Source of the DNA: Caldora sp965222765
GTDB lineage: Bacteria > Cyanobacteriota > Cyanobacteriia > Cyanobacteriales > Coleofasciculaceae
Assembly: GCA_965222765.1 (NCBI GenBank)
Contig: CBDCVG010000108.1
Location: 124,001-188,000 of the forward strand
Direction of reading: 5' to 3'
DNA length: 64,000 nucleotides
The translations under genes were made by a program, and so were the position numbers. Shown here piece after piece: positions 1-9,050 of this stretch (the first letter of the stretch is position 1; each line of letters opens with the position of its first letter). The notes below the pieces were generated by a model, which saw nothing but the letters and a program-made list of their open reading frames with translations, made no database searches and had not been told where the DNA came from.

Positions 1-312
1 AATAAAGAATTACTCTCACCTGCTTTAAAACATATTTGAATATTATAAGTGTTTAGGTGAGTTTGACCTAAATATCTTGTAATAAAGATATATTTCCTGA
101 CTTTTTTGTTTATACACTTACTTAAAAAGAAGCTTACTATTGAAGATTATCAAAAAACAAACTAATTTTATGTCACGAACTTCAGTCAATTATTCATTCA
201 TTAAATTCAAGATCTTCAATATTTACAACTTAATCAGTAAATTTGCTCGAGATAGACAGTTTTTCCTACAATCCAGGGTACGTTCAATACAAGACCCATT
301 TCTGGCTGACCG
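1..312. other. AT-rich left edge, no gene seen
   Basis: The first 312 bases are AT-rich and contain no open frame that I can support. They precede the HTH fragment that starts at 313 and may hold its promoter, but I see no convincing promoter pair. Confidence 0.5.
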
Positions 313-645
313 ATGAGCATATCACAACTAATCGGAGTGGCAAACGAACAGGTTTTTGCTAAAACTGGAAAGACCTTAACAGATGTCCAAGAATGTATTT
401 TGCAGCAAGTCTTAGCAGGAAAGAAGCTCAAGGAGATTAGTGTTACTGGCTACGCTGATAGCACTATCCAGCGAGTTTTCTGTCCCAACCTTTGGCAACT
501 TTTGGCAGATGCTATAGGACAGAAAGTGCGTGTCAATAATGTCCGACTACTGCTAGAGAAAGTTCAGCAAGAGCTCAAGAGCGGCAATCCTAAGAAGATA
601 CAACCTCCTCCATCTCCTCCAACCAGAAATGTGCCGCACACTTAA
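313..645 (+). pseudogene. N-terminal HTH fragment of a STAND NTPase
   Basis: This 110-residue frame looks like the helix-turn-helix domain (residues about 15-90) found at the N-terminus of many cyanobacterial STAND/NB-ARC proteins. It ends in a proline-rich linker and then a stop at 643-645. The next gene starts, in a different frame, inside its Walker A motif. The two are best read as one gene that has lost the segment between the linker and the P-loop and changed frame at the junction (about 610-640). The HTH assignment rests on the family pattern; the split is seen directly. Confidence 0.6.
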
Positions 646-668
646 TTAGTGTTGATGGTATTGGTGGT

Positions 669-2567
669 GTGGGGAAAACGACTCTCGTCGTGGAAGCTGC
701 CTATCAATGCTTGCAAGCTAGCTACAGGAATAAAGCTTGCCTAGGTGTACCCACCTTCGATGTGATCATCTTCACCTCAGCCAAAAAAGAATACCTAACT
801 CCCTTCGGTTTACTGCCAAGCTTAGTTCCTCGAAAGACATTGAGTGACATTTTCCGACAGATTGCTCGTAATTTGGACGATTTAGACATTTCTGGAATCA
901 GTTTTCCAGAGCAAATAGACTTAATCACAGAGTCCTTGTCCCACCAACGCACTTTGCTGATTGTGGATAATTTGGAGACAGTTGAGAATCAGCAAGACAT
1001 TCTAGCCTTTTTGTATGAGCTGCCACCTACCGTAAAAGCAGTCATTACTACCCGCGAACAGATTGTATTTGTCCCTGTGCGTCTGACTTCTTTACCTCAG
1101 GAAGATGGTCTTCATCTCATTCAACATGAGGCTCAAGAAAAAGGAGTAACCCTTACTCGTAAAGACAGCCTAGCACTTTACCAGGGAACAGGAGGTATTC
1201 CAGTAGCCATCAGCTATGCCACTGGACAGTTAGCCAACGGTTACTTGATTAAGGAAGTGTTGGAAAGGATGTCTCAATCTACAGGAGATGTCGCCCGTTT
1301 TTGCTTTGAAAGTTCCGTAAAGCTACTCCAAGGACAACCAGCTCACAAGCTACTCATGGCTCTAGCTCTATTCCCCATGCCTGCTCCACCAAATGCTCTT
1401 GTTCAGGTGGCAGTACCAGAAACTGACCCTAATACTATCAAAGACGACTTGGCACGATTGCGGGGAATGTCTTTGGTGAAGCATGAGGAGAATCGCTATA
1501 GTATGTTACCTCTAACCCGTGAATATGCCCTTGCTGAACTGGAGGCTCACCCCGATTTTGAACTTGAGGCACGAGAGCGTTGGATTATTTGGTACTTGGG
1601 CTTTTCAGCAGAGCATGGAGGACAGGATGCCCAAGAATGGCAAGGACAGTGCGATGGTTTAGAGCAAGAGTGGCAGAATCTGCAAGCCGTCATTGACTGG
1701 TGTATTGCTCAAGGACGATACGCAGATTTTCTCAAGATTTGGCGCAATATTGAAGCATACACCCAGATTATAGGAAGCCAGAAAAGCCGCTGGGGGTACT
1801 GGGATGACCGACTGCATTGGACTACCTTCCTTATTCAAGCAGCAGAACAGCGAGGAGATTGGTCAGTTTTGGCAGAGGTTATGGTTGATCGAGGTTGGAC
1901 TCTCACCTCTATGGGGAAGCCAAACCAGTTAGAAGCAGCAGATGAGTTGTTTCAACGAGCTTGGGAGCTACGGCATCATCAAGACCAATTATTTCAGGTA
2001 AGGTTGGCTAAAAACATCGCTGTTCTCCATATTCAACAGCAGAGATTTGACGAGGCGCAGACTTGGCTTAACCAAACCCTGGCACTACTCGAACCAGCTC
2101 AACTACCAGAACAAACTCGACTGCGATTGTTGACTCAGGTTCACTACTACCAAGGTGAGATCCTCTTCAAAACTGGAAAGTATGAGCAAGCCAAAATTCC
2201 CTTTCAAAAAGCTCTAGACTCTGCTCAGAAAAATGATTGGAGGCGTGCTATCTTCTGTACACAAAATTGGTTGGCTGACATTGCAGTTAAACAAGGGGAT
2301 CTCGAATACGCTCAACGAATCCTTACCGAAGGACTGCAAGTAGCGAAATTTAATCAAGATAAATGCCGCATGGCTTTTTGTCAGCGCTCATTGTCAACTC
2401 TAGCAAAAGCGCAGGGGAATTTAGCAGAGGCCCTTCGTTCGGCAGGGGAAGCAAGGGAGCATTTCGAGAACTTGGGAATGATGCCAGAAGCAGAAGAAGC
2501 CCAAACTTTTCTCTTAACTCTGGAGACAACTCTGTCGGAAGTCAATCAACGAAGAAGGGAGCAATAA
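669..2567 (+). pseudogene. NB-ARC/TPR STAND ATPase, 5'-truncated
   Basis: The formal start, GTG 669, lies inside the Walker A motif: in-frame codons just upstream encode ISVDGIGGVGKTT. The real protein therefore began further upstream and was joined to the HTH fragment at 313-645. Visible are Walker B (TLLIVDNLE, about residue 95), a TTRE sensor-like motif (about 125), the GGIPVAI motif (about 175), a winged-helix segment (LPLTREYAL, about 280) and C-terminal TPR-like helices from about 370 to 620. STAND ATPases with HTH and TPR modules act as signal-responsive switches, often in defence or cell death. Without the lost segment function is doubtful, unless the missing part is short and the frames are rejoined in expression. 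Confidence 0.7.
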
Positions 2568-2596
2568 GGAACAAACAGCTCCCTGCTCCCCAATCC

Positions 2597-3073
2597 TTAA
2601 GTTGAAACTTGGAGTACTTCGCAACAAGCGGCTACGGAATGACCCATTGCGCCTTGCCCGAAATTATACTCAAAGAGTTCCCGAGTTTGAGCAAAAGCAA
2701 CAAGCCATTCCTGCCGATCTACCTCTCCTCTTGTTCCCAATCCCGGAGAGTGAACAAGGGAAGTACCAAAGAGATATTGACATTCCTCCTTATACTGTTG
2801 ATTCGTAGCAATGTGGACGTGTAAAACAGCATCAATTTCTTTGCTGGGAACCAGGCGCATATTGGCGTACTTTCTTACTAGGAAGAGAAACAACTGATAC
2901 CGCAGGATGGCGATAACAGCTTGCGCCAAGGTGAATTCCCGACCTTTGTCAGAGCCAAGTAGGTTATGTACGATTGCCAGCCAGTCAATAATTTGCAGCT
3001 TGTTAAGGAATACCAGATCCACACCAGATAATTTGTGGTGAATAATAGAATAGACTCTCATTTTGCTAGTCAA
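2597..3073 (-). CDS. conserved hypothetical, glycine-rich-domain (GRDP)-like
   Basis: This 158-residue cytosolic protein has no signal peptide. The central motif DAVLHVHIATNQQYKEEC followed by QYLFG, with a downstream His-Ser-Pro, resembles the conserved D-x-x-x-H-x-H ... Y-x-x-D/E-C ... FG core of glycine-rich-domain-containing (DUF1399-like) proteins. Their function is unknown in bacteria. It is convergent with the broken STAND gene and ends 30 bases from it. Start could be M1 or the second Met at residue 5. The family call is tentative. Confidence 0.55.
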   Translation of the reverse strand: MTSKMRVYSIIHHKLSGVDLVFLNKLQIIDWLAIVHNLLGSDKGREFTLAQAVIAILRYQLFLFLVRKYANMRLVPSKEIDAVLHVHIATNQQYKEECQYLFGTSLVHSPGLGTRGEVDRQEWLVAFAQTRELFEYNFGQGAMGHSVAACCEVLQVST

Positions 3074-3282
3074 TTTGGCACTTCGCCGCTGACCACTCCG
3101 AGCCTAAAAGACTCTTAATGCTCATCAGCTTCTATCTAGTAGGTGCTGTTTTGAGTTTTGACTAAATCTCTTAATAGAACTTAACATGAAGTTTTCAACT
3201 GGCTCTTTCAACAATTAATAATCAAAGAGTGAATAATGAATAATTACCAAGGGATGATATGTGTAAAAAAGGAAATTGTTCT

Positions 3283-3387
3283 ATGGGAAAACTAGATTAT
3301 CGCGAGTTAATCAAGAAGGTTTTAGAAAAATACATCAACTATCAAGTGCAGGATGAATCAATGATAGCGATCGCTATAATAAGGTAA
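3283..3387 (+). pseudogene. xisI-like N-terminal fragment
   Basis: A 34-codon frame opens MGKLDYRELIKKVLEKY, which aligns position by position with the N-terminus of the intact XisI at 59682-60011 (MERLNYSEVVQTVLKNH). It then runs into unrelated sequence and a stop. It is a relic of an fdxN-element excision-factor-like gene, lying just upstream of the Uma2 gene. The surrounding 3074-3413 holds nothing else that I can support. Confidence 0.5.
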
Positions 3388-3413
3388 GTTAAACGCCTCT
3401 TGGGAGGATATCC

Positions 3414-4268
3414 ATGACCCAAAGCGTCGAAAAGATTACTTTACCGCCTCCTTTCCCGGATCATACGCAACTACCAGAGGAGGATGGCACCTTTGTGAAA
3501 AATTTTCAAGAGCATCCCCAAAGCATTATTCTTACGGATTCCATCGGCCCTGTCTTAGAACAACTGCATCCCGATAAACAATATGCCATCGGACAAGACA
3601 GTGGCATTTATTGGCGAGAAACCGATCCCCCTCAAGATGGAGCAGAGGCTCCCGATTGGTTCTACGTTCCCAACGTCCCACCGAATCTAGACGGCAAGAT
3701 TCGGCGTTCTTATGTCCTGTGGCGGGAATTTATCGCTCCCTTCATTGCCTTGGAGTTTGCTAGTGGTAGTGGCAAAGAAGAACGAGATCAAACACCTTTA
3801 TCCCAGGCAAACCTCGAAGTAGGGAAAAAGCCAGGAAAATTTTGGGTTTACGAGCAAATAGTCCATATTCCTTACTACGGCATTTATATAATCGGGACTG
3901 GCAAGCTGGAGGTATACAACCTAGTCAACGGATTTTATCGAGAGATGGTTCCCAACAAACGGGGACACTATCCCATCGAGCGCTTGGGCGTTGAATTAGG
4001 ACTGTGGCAAGGAACCTATCAAAATCAAACTCAACTCTGGTTGAGGTGGTGGGATAAGGAAGGAAATCTGTTGTTAACCGGATGGGAACAAACCGAACTC
4101 GAGCGTGCGAAAACAGAGAAAGAACGACAACGCGCTGAGAATGCAGAGCGATCGCAAAAAGATGCGATTCCTCAGCTCTTGGCAATGGGACTAAGTGCTG
4201 AACAGGTGGCACAAGCCCTCGGCTTGACAGTCGAAGAAATTAGGCAATCTACAGCAGACGGAAGATAA
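3414..4268 (+). CDS. Uma2 family (DUF820) putative endonuclease
   Basis: The 284-residue protein has the layout of the Uma2 family (PD-(D/E)XK restriction-endonuclease fold), abundant in cyanobacteria and of unsettled role. The nuclease core spans about residues 40-215 and includes EAPDWFYVP, FIALEFASGSGKEER and FWVYEQIVHIPYYGIY. A charged coiled coil (ERAKTEKERQRAENAE, about 230-245) and a short helical segment close the protein. ATG 3414 is preceded by GGGAGG at about 3401-3406, a good ribosome-binding site. It stands alone among decayed accessory genes. Confidence 0.8.
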   Translation: MTQSVEKITLPPPFPDHTQLPEEDGTFVKNFQEHPQSIILTDSIGPVLEQLHPDKQYAIGQDSGIYWRETDPPQDGAEAPDWFYVPNVPPNLDGKIRRSYVLWREFIAPFIALEFASGSGKEERDQTPLSQANLEVGKKPGKFWVYEQIVHIPYYGIYIIGTGKLEVYNLVNGFYREMVPNKRGHYPIERLGVELGLWQGTYQNQTQLWLRWWDKEGNLLLTGWEQTELERAKTEKERQRAENAERSQKDAIPQLLAMGLSAEQVAQALGLTVEEIRQSTADGR

Positions 4269-4582
4269 ACGAGTAGCGGTAAGACTCATTAGGATTGGCG
4301 AAAATTTTGATGATTGCCAATTGATTAATCCTGTTGTCAAAAAAAACTCGGCTGATTAGCAAAGCAAAGCTTTGTCTTTAGCCGAGGGGAGTTATCAGGG
4401 TGCATCAACTTTTTCTCTATCCAGCATTTTTTTTATAGCATCAGGAAGAATTGACAATTGCTAGCTGACTTGTACCTGACTTGTGCTTGAGTTGGTCTTT
4501 CTAGCAGGGAAATCAGGTAACTCTTCGTTGTCGGTTGTATCGGGAGTATTTTCGAGAGCGATTTGAGGATATGAGGAGAATA

Positions 4583-4614
4583 AACCACAGAGACACAGAG
4601 GACACAGAGAGAAT
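4583..4614. repeat. CACAGAG-type tandem repeat, copy 1
   Basis: Short direct repeat of accacagagacacagagga type. Related copies lie at 23747, 25042 and 26697, mostly close to gene ends or starts. Confidence 0.7.
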
Positions 4615-4640
4615 TTATCCACACTAGTTGACAAAATAGT

Positions 4641-4763
4641 ATGGAGACTTATCAGGTTGGCGGCGCTTTACCTATTGATGCTGAAAGTATTGCTGCTGGG
4701 GTTGTCTGTTTCATCACTTTTCTCGTGGAAGAAAACGACGTAAAACTAAAGCCATCAGCTTAA
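4641..4763 (+). pseudogene. AAA-like domain protein, N-terminal remnant
   Basis: A 40-codon frame begins METYQVGGALPIDAES, which matches the opening YQVGGSLPxDAPSYV motif of cyanobacterial AAA-like domain proteins. After about 16 residues the similarity stops. The rest of 4269-4899 holds no gene; it contains the CACAGAG repeat and short inverted repeats. Confidence 0.45.
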
Positions 4764-4899
4764 TGCTGAGAGATTTTTACAAACTCTTTATAGAGTTCTC
4801 ATTTTCTAGTTGTTTTTTTAGACGATACTGGATAAAAGATTGGGATGCATCTCCACAAATAATCAGTAACTTAAAGTTCTTTCAAGGAATAATTAACTC

Positions 4900-5274
4900 A
4901 TGAATAGTTTCAAAGCACTTGTTGCGACAGCAGGGGGAGTAATTTTAGGTAACCTATTCCTTGCTGCACCAGCTCAAGCTCAAATCGCTAGTTACTGCGC
5001 TGTTATAAGTGGTCAAGACCTTTATACTTCTAACGGTGATCGATTGCGTAGTGTAAGCCAGATTATTCAGCAGGATAGGGCTAACGTCCACAAATTTGGT
5101 AAAGTAGATTCCGGAGATGATTATGATAGTTACTTTCACATTTATGAACGCAGAGTTGCCTTAGAAAGGGCTGTAAGGAATTCACGTATAAACAGCGATC
5201 TAAAGAGCAACATTCTAAACGGCAACGCATATATTTGCGTAGAATTTTACGGAAACTCTGTAAGCATATACTAA
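4900..5274 (+). CDS. small secreted protein of unknown function
   Basis: The 124-residue product begins with a clear Sec signal peptide (MNSFKALVATAGGVILGNLFL, cleavage likely after AQA at about residue 28). The mature part of about 96 residues is hydrophilic and holds two cysteines, one near each end (SYCAV and YICVE), which could form a disulfide. I do not recognise the family. It is probably periplasmic or secreted. It is flanked by non-coding sequence on both sides, and a large hairpin follows 15 bases after the stop. Confidence 0.65.
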   Translation: MNSFKALVATAGGVILGNLFLAAPAQAQIASYCAVISGQDLYTSNGDRLRSVSQIIQQDRANVHKFGKVDSGDDYDSYFHIYERRVALERAVRNSRINSDLKSNILNGNAYICVEFYGNSVSIY

Positions 5275-5289
5275 GACCTCATGCTTTTT

Positions 5290-5335
5290 TACCAGACGTA
5301 GCCCCTAGCAGCGGCACTAGGGGCTACGTCTGGTA
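5290..5335. repeat. perfect 19-bp inverted repeat (hairpin)
   Basis: The arm accagacgtagcccctag (5291-5308) pairs perfectly with 5317-5334, extended by one T-A pair, around an 8-base loop. The T-run lies before it on the plus strand, so it is not a standard terminator for the secreted-protein gene. It may still stop transcription or be a mobile-repeat end. Confidence 0.75.
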
Positions 5336-6082
5336 CTTACGGGGTGAGATTTAGTCACTAGGCAACAGACGGCTGAAGTAGCTGTCTATCGGATAAGCCG
5401 GGACGCGAGTGGTGTAGTCCATCTCAGTACCAGTAATGGACTTAGCCAGCTTCTCAAAAGATCCTGAACGCCAGTTACGCTCATGGATGGGCTTAGTGAA
5501 ACGTAACGCACCATCCTAATCTATAGAGTGAGTAACGGTGCGTTACGGCGTTGCCTATGCACACCCTACTGGCTCATTGTGTATTAATATCTAAGCGATC
5601 GCGATCGCAAACTAACAGTCACAAACCACCAAAGTTACACAAATAATTGTTTGAATCCGTCAGGATCTTGCAAACTCCACCGGTTATAACTCAAGTCCAC
5701 GCTGTATGGATTAAAACTGATAACTGACTTGGCAATAATTTCGATTCAAGTCCATTTTGATGGAATCTGAGCTTGATAGCCGTGCAATGTAATTAATTCC
5801 ATAGTGGTACATGAAATAATAGTGGCAAAACTCCGTCAAAAGAGTGTTCAACTATAGGAGCCGGAGCCGTTGACGCCAGTACCACACCCTTATCTCTTGA
5901 CGAGTTGCTTGCTCATCAGTCAAGGTATAAATATCCTTAGGGTTAAAACCAAAACGGTGGATCAACAGATGATGCTGCAACTCCACATCATTAATACATC
6001 CCTTTAAATGATTTATATTCAAAATCATCTCAGTATCTAATTCATCTTAATAGCACTATCAATTCAAGGTAAAATTAATACT
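5336..6082. other. 747-bp gene-poor region with a decayed reading frame
   Basis: On the minus strand, 5497-5351 reads as 48 codons with good composition and ends in a stop (contains EMDYTTRVPAYPIDSYFSR). It has no start, so it looks like the C-terminal end of a lost gene that I could not identify. The rest contains a HIP1 double site near 5600 and nothing else I can support. Confidence 0.4.
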
Positions 6083-7183
6083 ATGAGTCTAAATTTTCGC
6101 TTTGCGGTGATCAGTGATCTGCATATCGGATTGCCCCACACTATTTTAAATACTTCGACGCGGTTTCATCTGATAGAAGTTAGTATTCCCTTACTAGAGC
6201 TAACATTGGAGCATTTGCAGCAGGAAGAGCTAGACTTCCTTTTGCTACCGGGAGACTTAACTCAGCATGGTGAACCAGATAACCATGCTTGGTTGCAACA
6301 GCGGTTGAGCCAGCTGCCTTTTCCCGTTTACGTTGTACCAGGAAATCACGACGTTCCCACTCTGTTGCCAGATGAGCAATCCATCGGACTCCAAGACTTT
6401 CCTCACTACTACCAAAAATTTGGCTATGTTAATCCACAGCAACTTTACTACACCTGTGAACCAGTGCCAGGATTACAACTAATTGCTCTTAATTCCAACA
6501 AATTTGACTCTTCTAATCAACAGTTAGGGTGTTTGGATGAGCAGCAATTAGTCTGGCTTGAGCAGGTACTTGCTCAAACACAGGACAAGTTAGTAGTAGT
6601 AATGTTGCATCACAATGTTATCGAGCATGTACCAGGGCAAACTACCCATCCCCTAGGAAAGCGATATATGTTAGCCAATGCTCCAGTACTGCTCAACATC
6701 CTCAAGGCAGGTGGAGTTAATCTCATCTTTACAGGTCACTTGCACGTTCAGGATATCGCTTACCAAGAAGGCATCTATGAGATTACCACAGGTTCATTAG
6801 TTAGCTATCCTCACCCCTACCGAATACTGCAACTGCAAACCGATGAGCAGGGAAAAAGAACTTTGCAGATTGAGTCTCATCGAGTTGAATCAGTACCCGG
6901 TTGGGAAAATTTACCACAGATATCCCGCGAATGGATGGGCGATCGCTCTTATCCCTTCATGATGAAATTGCTGACTAGTCCCCCTTTAAACTTACCCAGA
7001 GCAGAAGCAGACAAGCTAGCTCCTAGTCTACGGTACTTCTGGGCTACTATTGCTGCTGGTGATGCCTTGTTTGACTATCCAGATTTTCCCCCAACTGTCC
7101 GTCGCTACTTTCAGTCCTTTAGTGCTATGACTAGCGATGGTAAACCGGCTTTGATTGACAACCACACTAGTTTACTTATTTAA
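6083..7183 (+). CDS. metallophosphoesterase (CpdA-like)
   Basis: This 366-residue calcineurin-like phosphoesterase shows all metal-ligand motifs in order: SDLHIG (about 10), LLPGDLTQHGE (about 55), VPGNHDVP (about 86), MLHHN (about 174) and FTGHLHVQ (about 215). The order and length fit the cAMP-phosphodiesterase/CpdA-like group of cytosolic dinuclear metallophosphoesterases. The substrate cannot be read from sequence. A role in cAMP turnover is possible given the adenylate cyclase at 49-52 kb, but this is inference. It converges with the ABC transporter genes, with 26 bases between stops. Confidence 0.85.
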   Translation: MSLNFRFAVISDLHIGLPHTILNTSTRFHLIEVSIPLLELTLEHLQQEELDFLLLPGDLTQHGEPDNHAWLQQRLSQLPFPVYVVPGNHDVPTLLPDEQSIGLQDFPHYYQKFGYVNPQQLYYTCEPVPGLQLIALNSNKFDSSNQQLGCLDEQQLVWLEQVLAQTQDKLVVVMLHHNVIEHVPGQTTHPLGKRYMLANAPVLLNILKAGGVNLIFTGHLHVQDIAYQEGIYEITTGSLVSYPHPYRILQLQTDEQGKRTLQIESHRVESVPGWENLPQISREWMGDRSYPFMMKLLTSPPLNLPRAEADKLAPSLRYFWATIAAGDALFDYPDFPPTVRRYFQSFSAMTSDGKPALIDNHTSLLI

Positions 7184-7209
7184 TTCTTAATTCTCTCACC
7201 TAATACCTA

Positions 7210-7953
7210 TCAAAGAATCTGACTCAGGAATTCTCTGGTTCTCTCATGCTGAGGATTGCTGAAGAAATCAGCAGGTGGCCCACTCTCGAGAATTACCCCT
7301 TGATCAGTAAAATACATTTGGTCAGCAACCTCACGAGCAAATCCCATTTCATGGGTAACTAACAGACAAGTCATTCCCTCTTCTGCTAGTTCACGAATAG
7401 TGAGCAAAACTTCCTTTACTGTCTCAGGATCTAGAGCTGCTGTCACTTCATCAAATAGTATAACCTCTGGTTTCATCGCTAACGATCGCGCGATTGCTAC
7501 CCGCTGTTGTTGTCCTCCAGACAGTTCTCCTGGATAGTTCTTTTCTTTACCCTGGAGTCGAACTTTTGCTAGCAAGCGATAAGCAAGTTCTTTTACTTCT
7601 TTGGGGTCTTGCTTGAGCACATGAATCGGAGCCATCATGACATTCTCCAAAGCTGTGCGGTGGGGAAATAGGTTGTACTGCTGAAACACCATTGATACCA
7701 TCCGCCGCAGAGGTATTTTTTCTCGCTCAGATTTGAGTTGGTGTACCTGAAATTCTCCCACACGGATTGAGCCACTATTGATGGGTACTAGAGCATTAAT
7801 ACACCGCAAGATAGTTGATTTTCCTGATCCAGATGGACCAATAATACAGATGACATCCCCTTTGCCGACATCCAAGGAAATGCCCTTCAAGACTTCAGTT
7901 TTACCAAAGGACTTGTGTACATCGTAGATAGAAATTAATTTGTCATTTGTCAT
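7210..7953 (-). CDS. polar amino acid ABC transporter, ATPase subunit
   Basis: This 247-residue GlnQ/HisP-type ATPase has Walker A GPSGSGKST (about 38), Q-loop FQQYNLFP, signature LSGGQQQR, Walker B VILFDEVTAALD and switch His in VTHEMG. It powers uptake through the two permeases encoded upstream on the same strand. The start codon and first five codons (MTNDK) lie inside a TTTGTCA heptamer repeat. The conserved fold begins at residue 6, so this repeat-borne ATG is the only plausible start. A 284-bp gap with repeats separates it from the second permease gene. Confidence 0.92.
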   Translation of the reverse strand: MTNDKLISIYDVHKSFGKTEVLKGISLDVGKGDVICIIGPSGSGKSTILRCINALVPINSGSIRVGEFQVHQLKSEREKIPLRRMVSMVFQQYNLFPHRTALENVMMAPIHVLKQDPKEVKELAYRLLAKVRLQGKEKNYPGELSGGQQQRVAIARSLAMKPEVILFDEVTAALDPETVKEVLLTIRELAEEGMTCLLVTHEMGFAREVADQMYFTDQGVILESGPPADFFSNPQHERTREFLSQIL

Positions 7954-7993
7954 TTGTTGTTTGTTATTTGTTGTTTGTTATTCGTTATTTGTT
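7938..7993. repeat. heptamer STRR (TTTGTCA/TTTGTTA)
   Basis: Tandem 7-bp units tttgtca, tttgttg and tttgtta. It supplies the start codon of the ABC ATPase gene. Same family as 9745-9911 and 41811-41889. Confidence 0.9.
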
Positions 7994-8007
7994 CAGATTA
8001 AATGTAT

Positions 8008-8121
8008 TAGGTCTTACGCACCGTAACGGAATTACGTCATCCTGAGCGGTAGTCAAGGATCTCCCGGCGGCTGAGATGCTTCACTATCACCTCAGCATGA
8101 CACTTGAGTGCGTAAGTCCTA
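8008..8121. repeat. 114-bp MITE-like repeat, copy A
   Basis: Near-perfect terminal inverted repeats (taggtcttacgcac against gtgcgtaagtccta) enclose a core with the words gtcatcctgagcgg and gatgcttcactatcacct. The same core recurs at 52578, 53057 and 60289, with degraded versions at 48503 and 59410. No coding capacity. Confidence 0.8.
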
Positions 8122-8189
8122 TGTCTAATAAATTATTTTTCTGCCTTTCCCTTTGTCCTGCCATATAGGGTTGCCTTTTTGTCAACTTA

Positions 8190-8262
8190 CCATTAACAAT
8201 TAGCCATTAGCCATTAACCATTAACCATTAGCAATTCTTAATTCTTAATTCTTAATTCCAAT
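8190..8262. repeat. heptamer STRRs (CCATTAG, AATTCTT)
   Basis: Two adjoining 7-bp tandem repeats. The second one (aattctt on plus, aattaag on minus) encodes the last residues RIKN and the stop of the downstream permease. Confidence 0.85.
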
Positions 8263-9050
8263 TCCTTTGTCCACCGAGCAATGGGATAACAATAGATAAA
8301 AAACAACAGCATTAGGACTGTGTATAAGGGAATTGCCAAACCTTCTCCTTCTTGTTCTAGCACCTCCCGCACTGCTGTCAATCCTTCGGGAACTCCCACC
8401 AAATTGGTTAGAGTTGTACCCATCGTCAAGATAGCGTACCAGTTCATCCAGGGGGGAATCATGCGCCGCAGTGCTTGAGGCAAAATCACTAGCTGCAAGA
8501 TTTGCCAGCGAGTGTAACCCATTGCCTCGGATGCTTCCCATTGCCCTGAAGGGATAGACTGAATCGCACCCCGGACAATTTCTGAGATATTGGCAGCTAC
8601 TACTAGAGATAAACCAATAATTGATTTAGCCAAGGGTGAGAATTCAACAGTGGTGAAACCCAGATTGAGCTGAAAAGGTAGCAGGTAGAGCATCACGTAG
8701 AGAATTACTAACCAAGGGGAGTTGCGGAAGAACTGGGTAAGAAACCAGGCTATCCCCCGAATTACTCGCTGACGGGCAATTTGTGCTAAACCGAGAAAAG
8801 TACCCAAAATGGTTGCGATCGCCATGCAAGCTAAGCTCATGATAATATTCATTGCAAAGCCGCCTTTAATTGACCAACTTTGTTGATTGCCAATCAAGAC
8901 ATAAGGCAGACGCTTGATTAAAGTCTGGAATTCTGCTGCAGAAAAATTACCAAATACTGCCGCCAGAATAACAGTAACCAGTAAAGCGGCTACAGCTAAA
9001 CCGAGAAAAGTTTGCCAGTTAAATTGAGTGCGTTTGTCCCTAGTTTCCAT
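8238..9050 (-). CDS. polar amino acid ABC transporter, permease 2
   Basis: A 270-residue HisM/GlnP-type inner-membrane permease with about five transmembrane segments after a cytosolic N-terminus. The EAA loop for ATPase contact is visible (EASEAMGYTRWQILQLVILP). It overlaps permease 1 by 11 bp, which indicates translational coupling. The C-terminal RIKN and stop are formed by an AATTAAG repeat, so the original end may have been altered. Confidence 0.9.
   Translation of the reverse strand: METRDKRTQFNWQTFLGLAVAALLVTVILAAVFGNFSAAEFQTLIKRLPYVLIGNQQSWSIKGGFAMNIIMSLACMAIATILGTFLGLAQIARQRVIRGIAWFLTQFFRNSPWLVILYVMLYLLPFQLNLGFTTVEFSPLAKSIIGLSLVVAANISEIVRGAIQSIPSGQWEASEAMGYTRWQILQLVILPQALRRMIPPWMNWYAILTMGTTLTNLVGVPEGLTAVREVLEQEGEGLAIPLYTVLMLLFFIYCYPIARWTKELELRIKN

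Noticed and set aside
5290..5335. Rho-independent terminator of the secreted-protein gene
   Set aside because: The T-run precedes the stem on the plus strand instead of following it.
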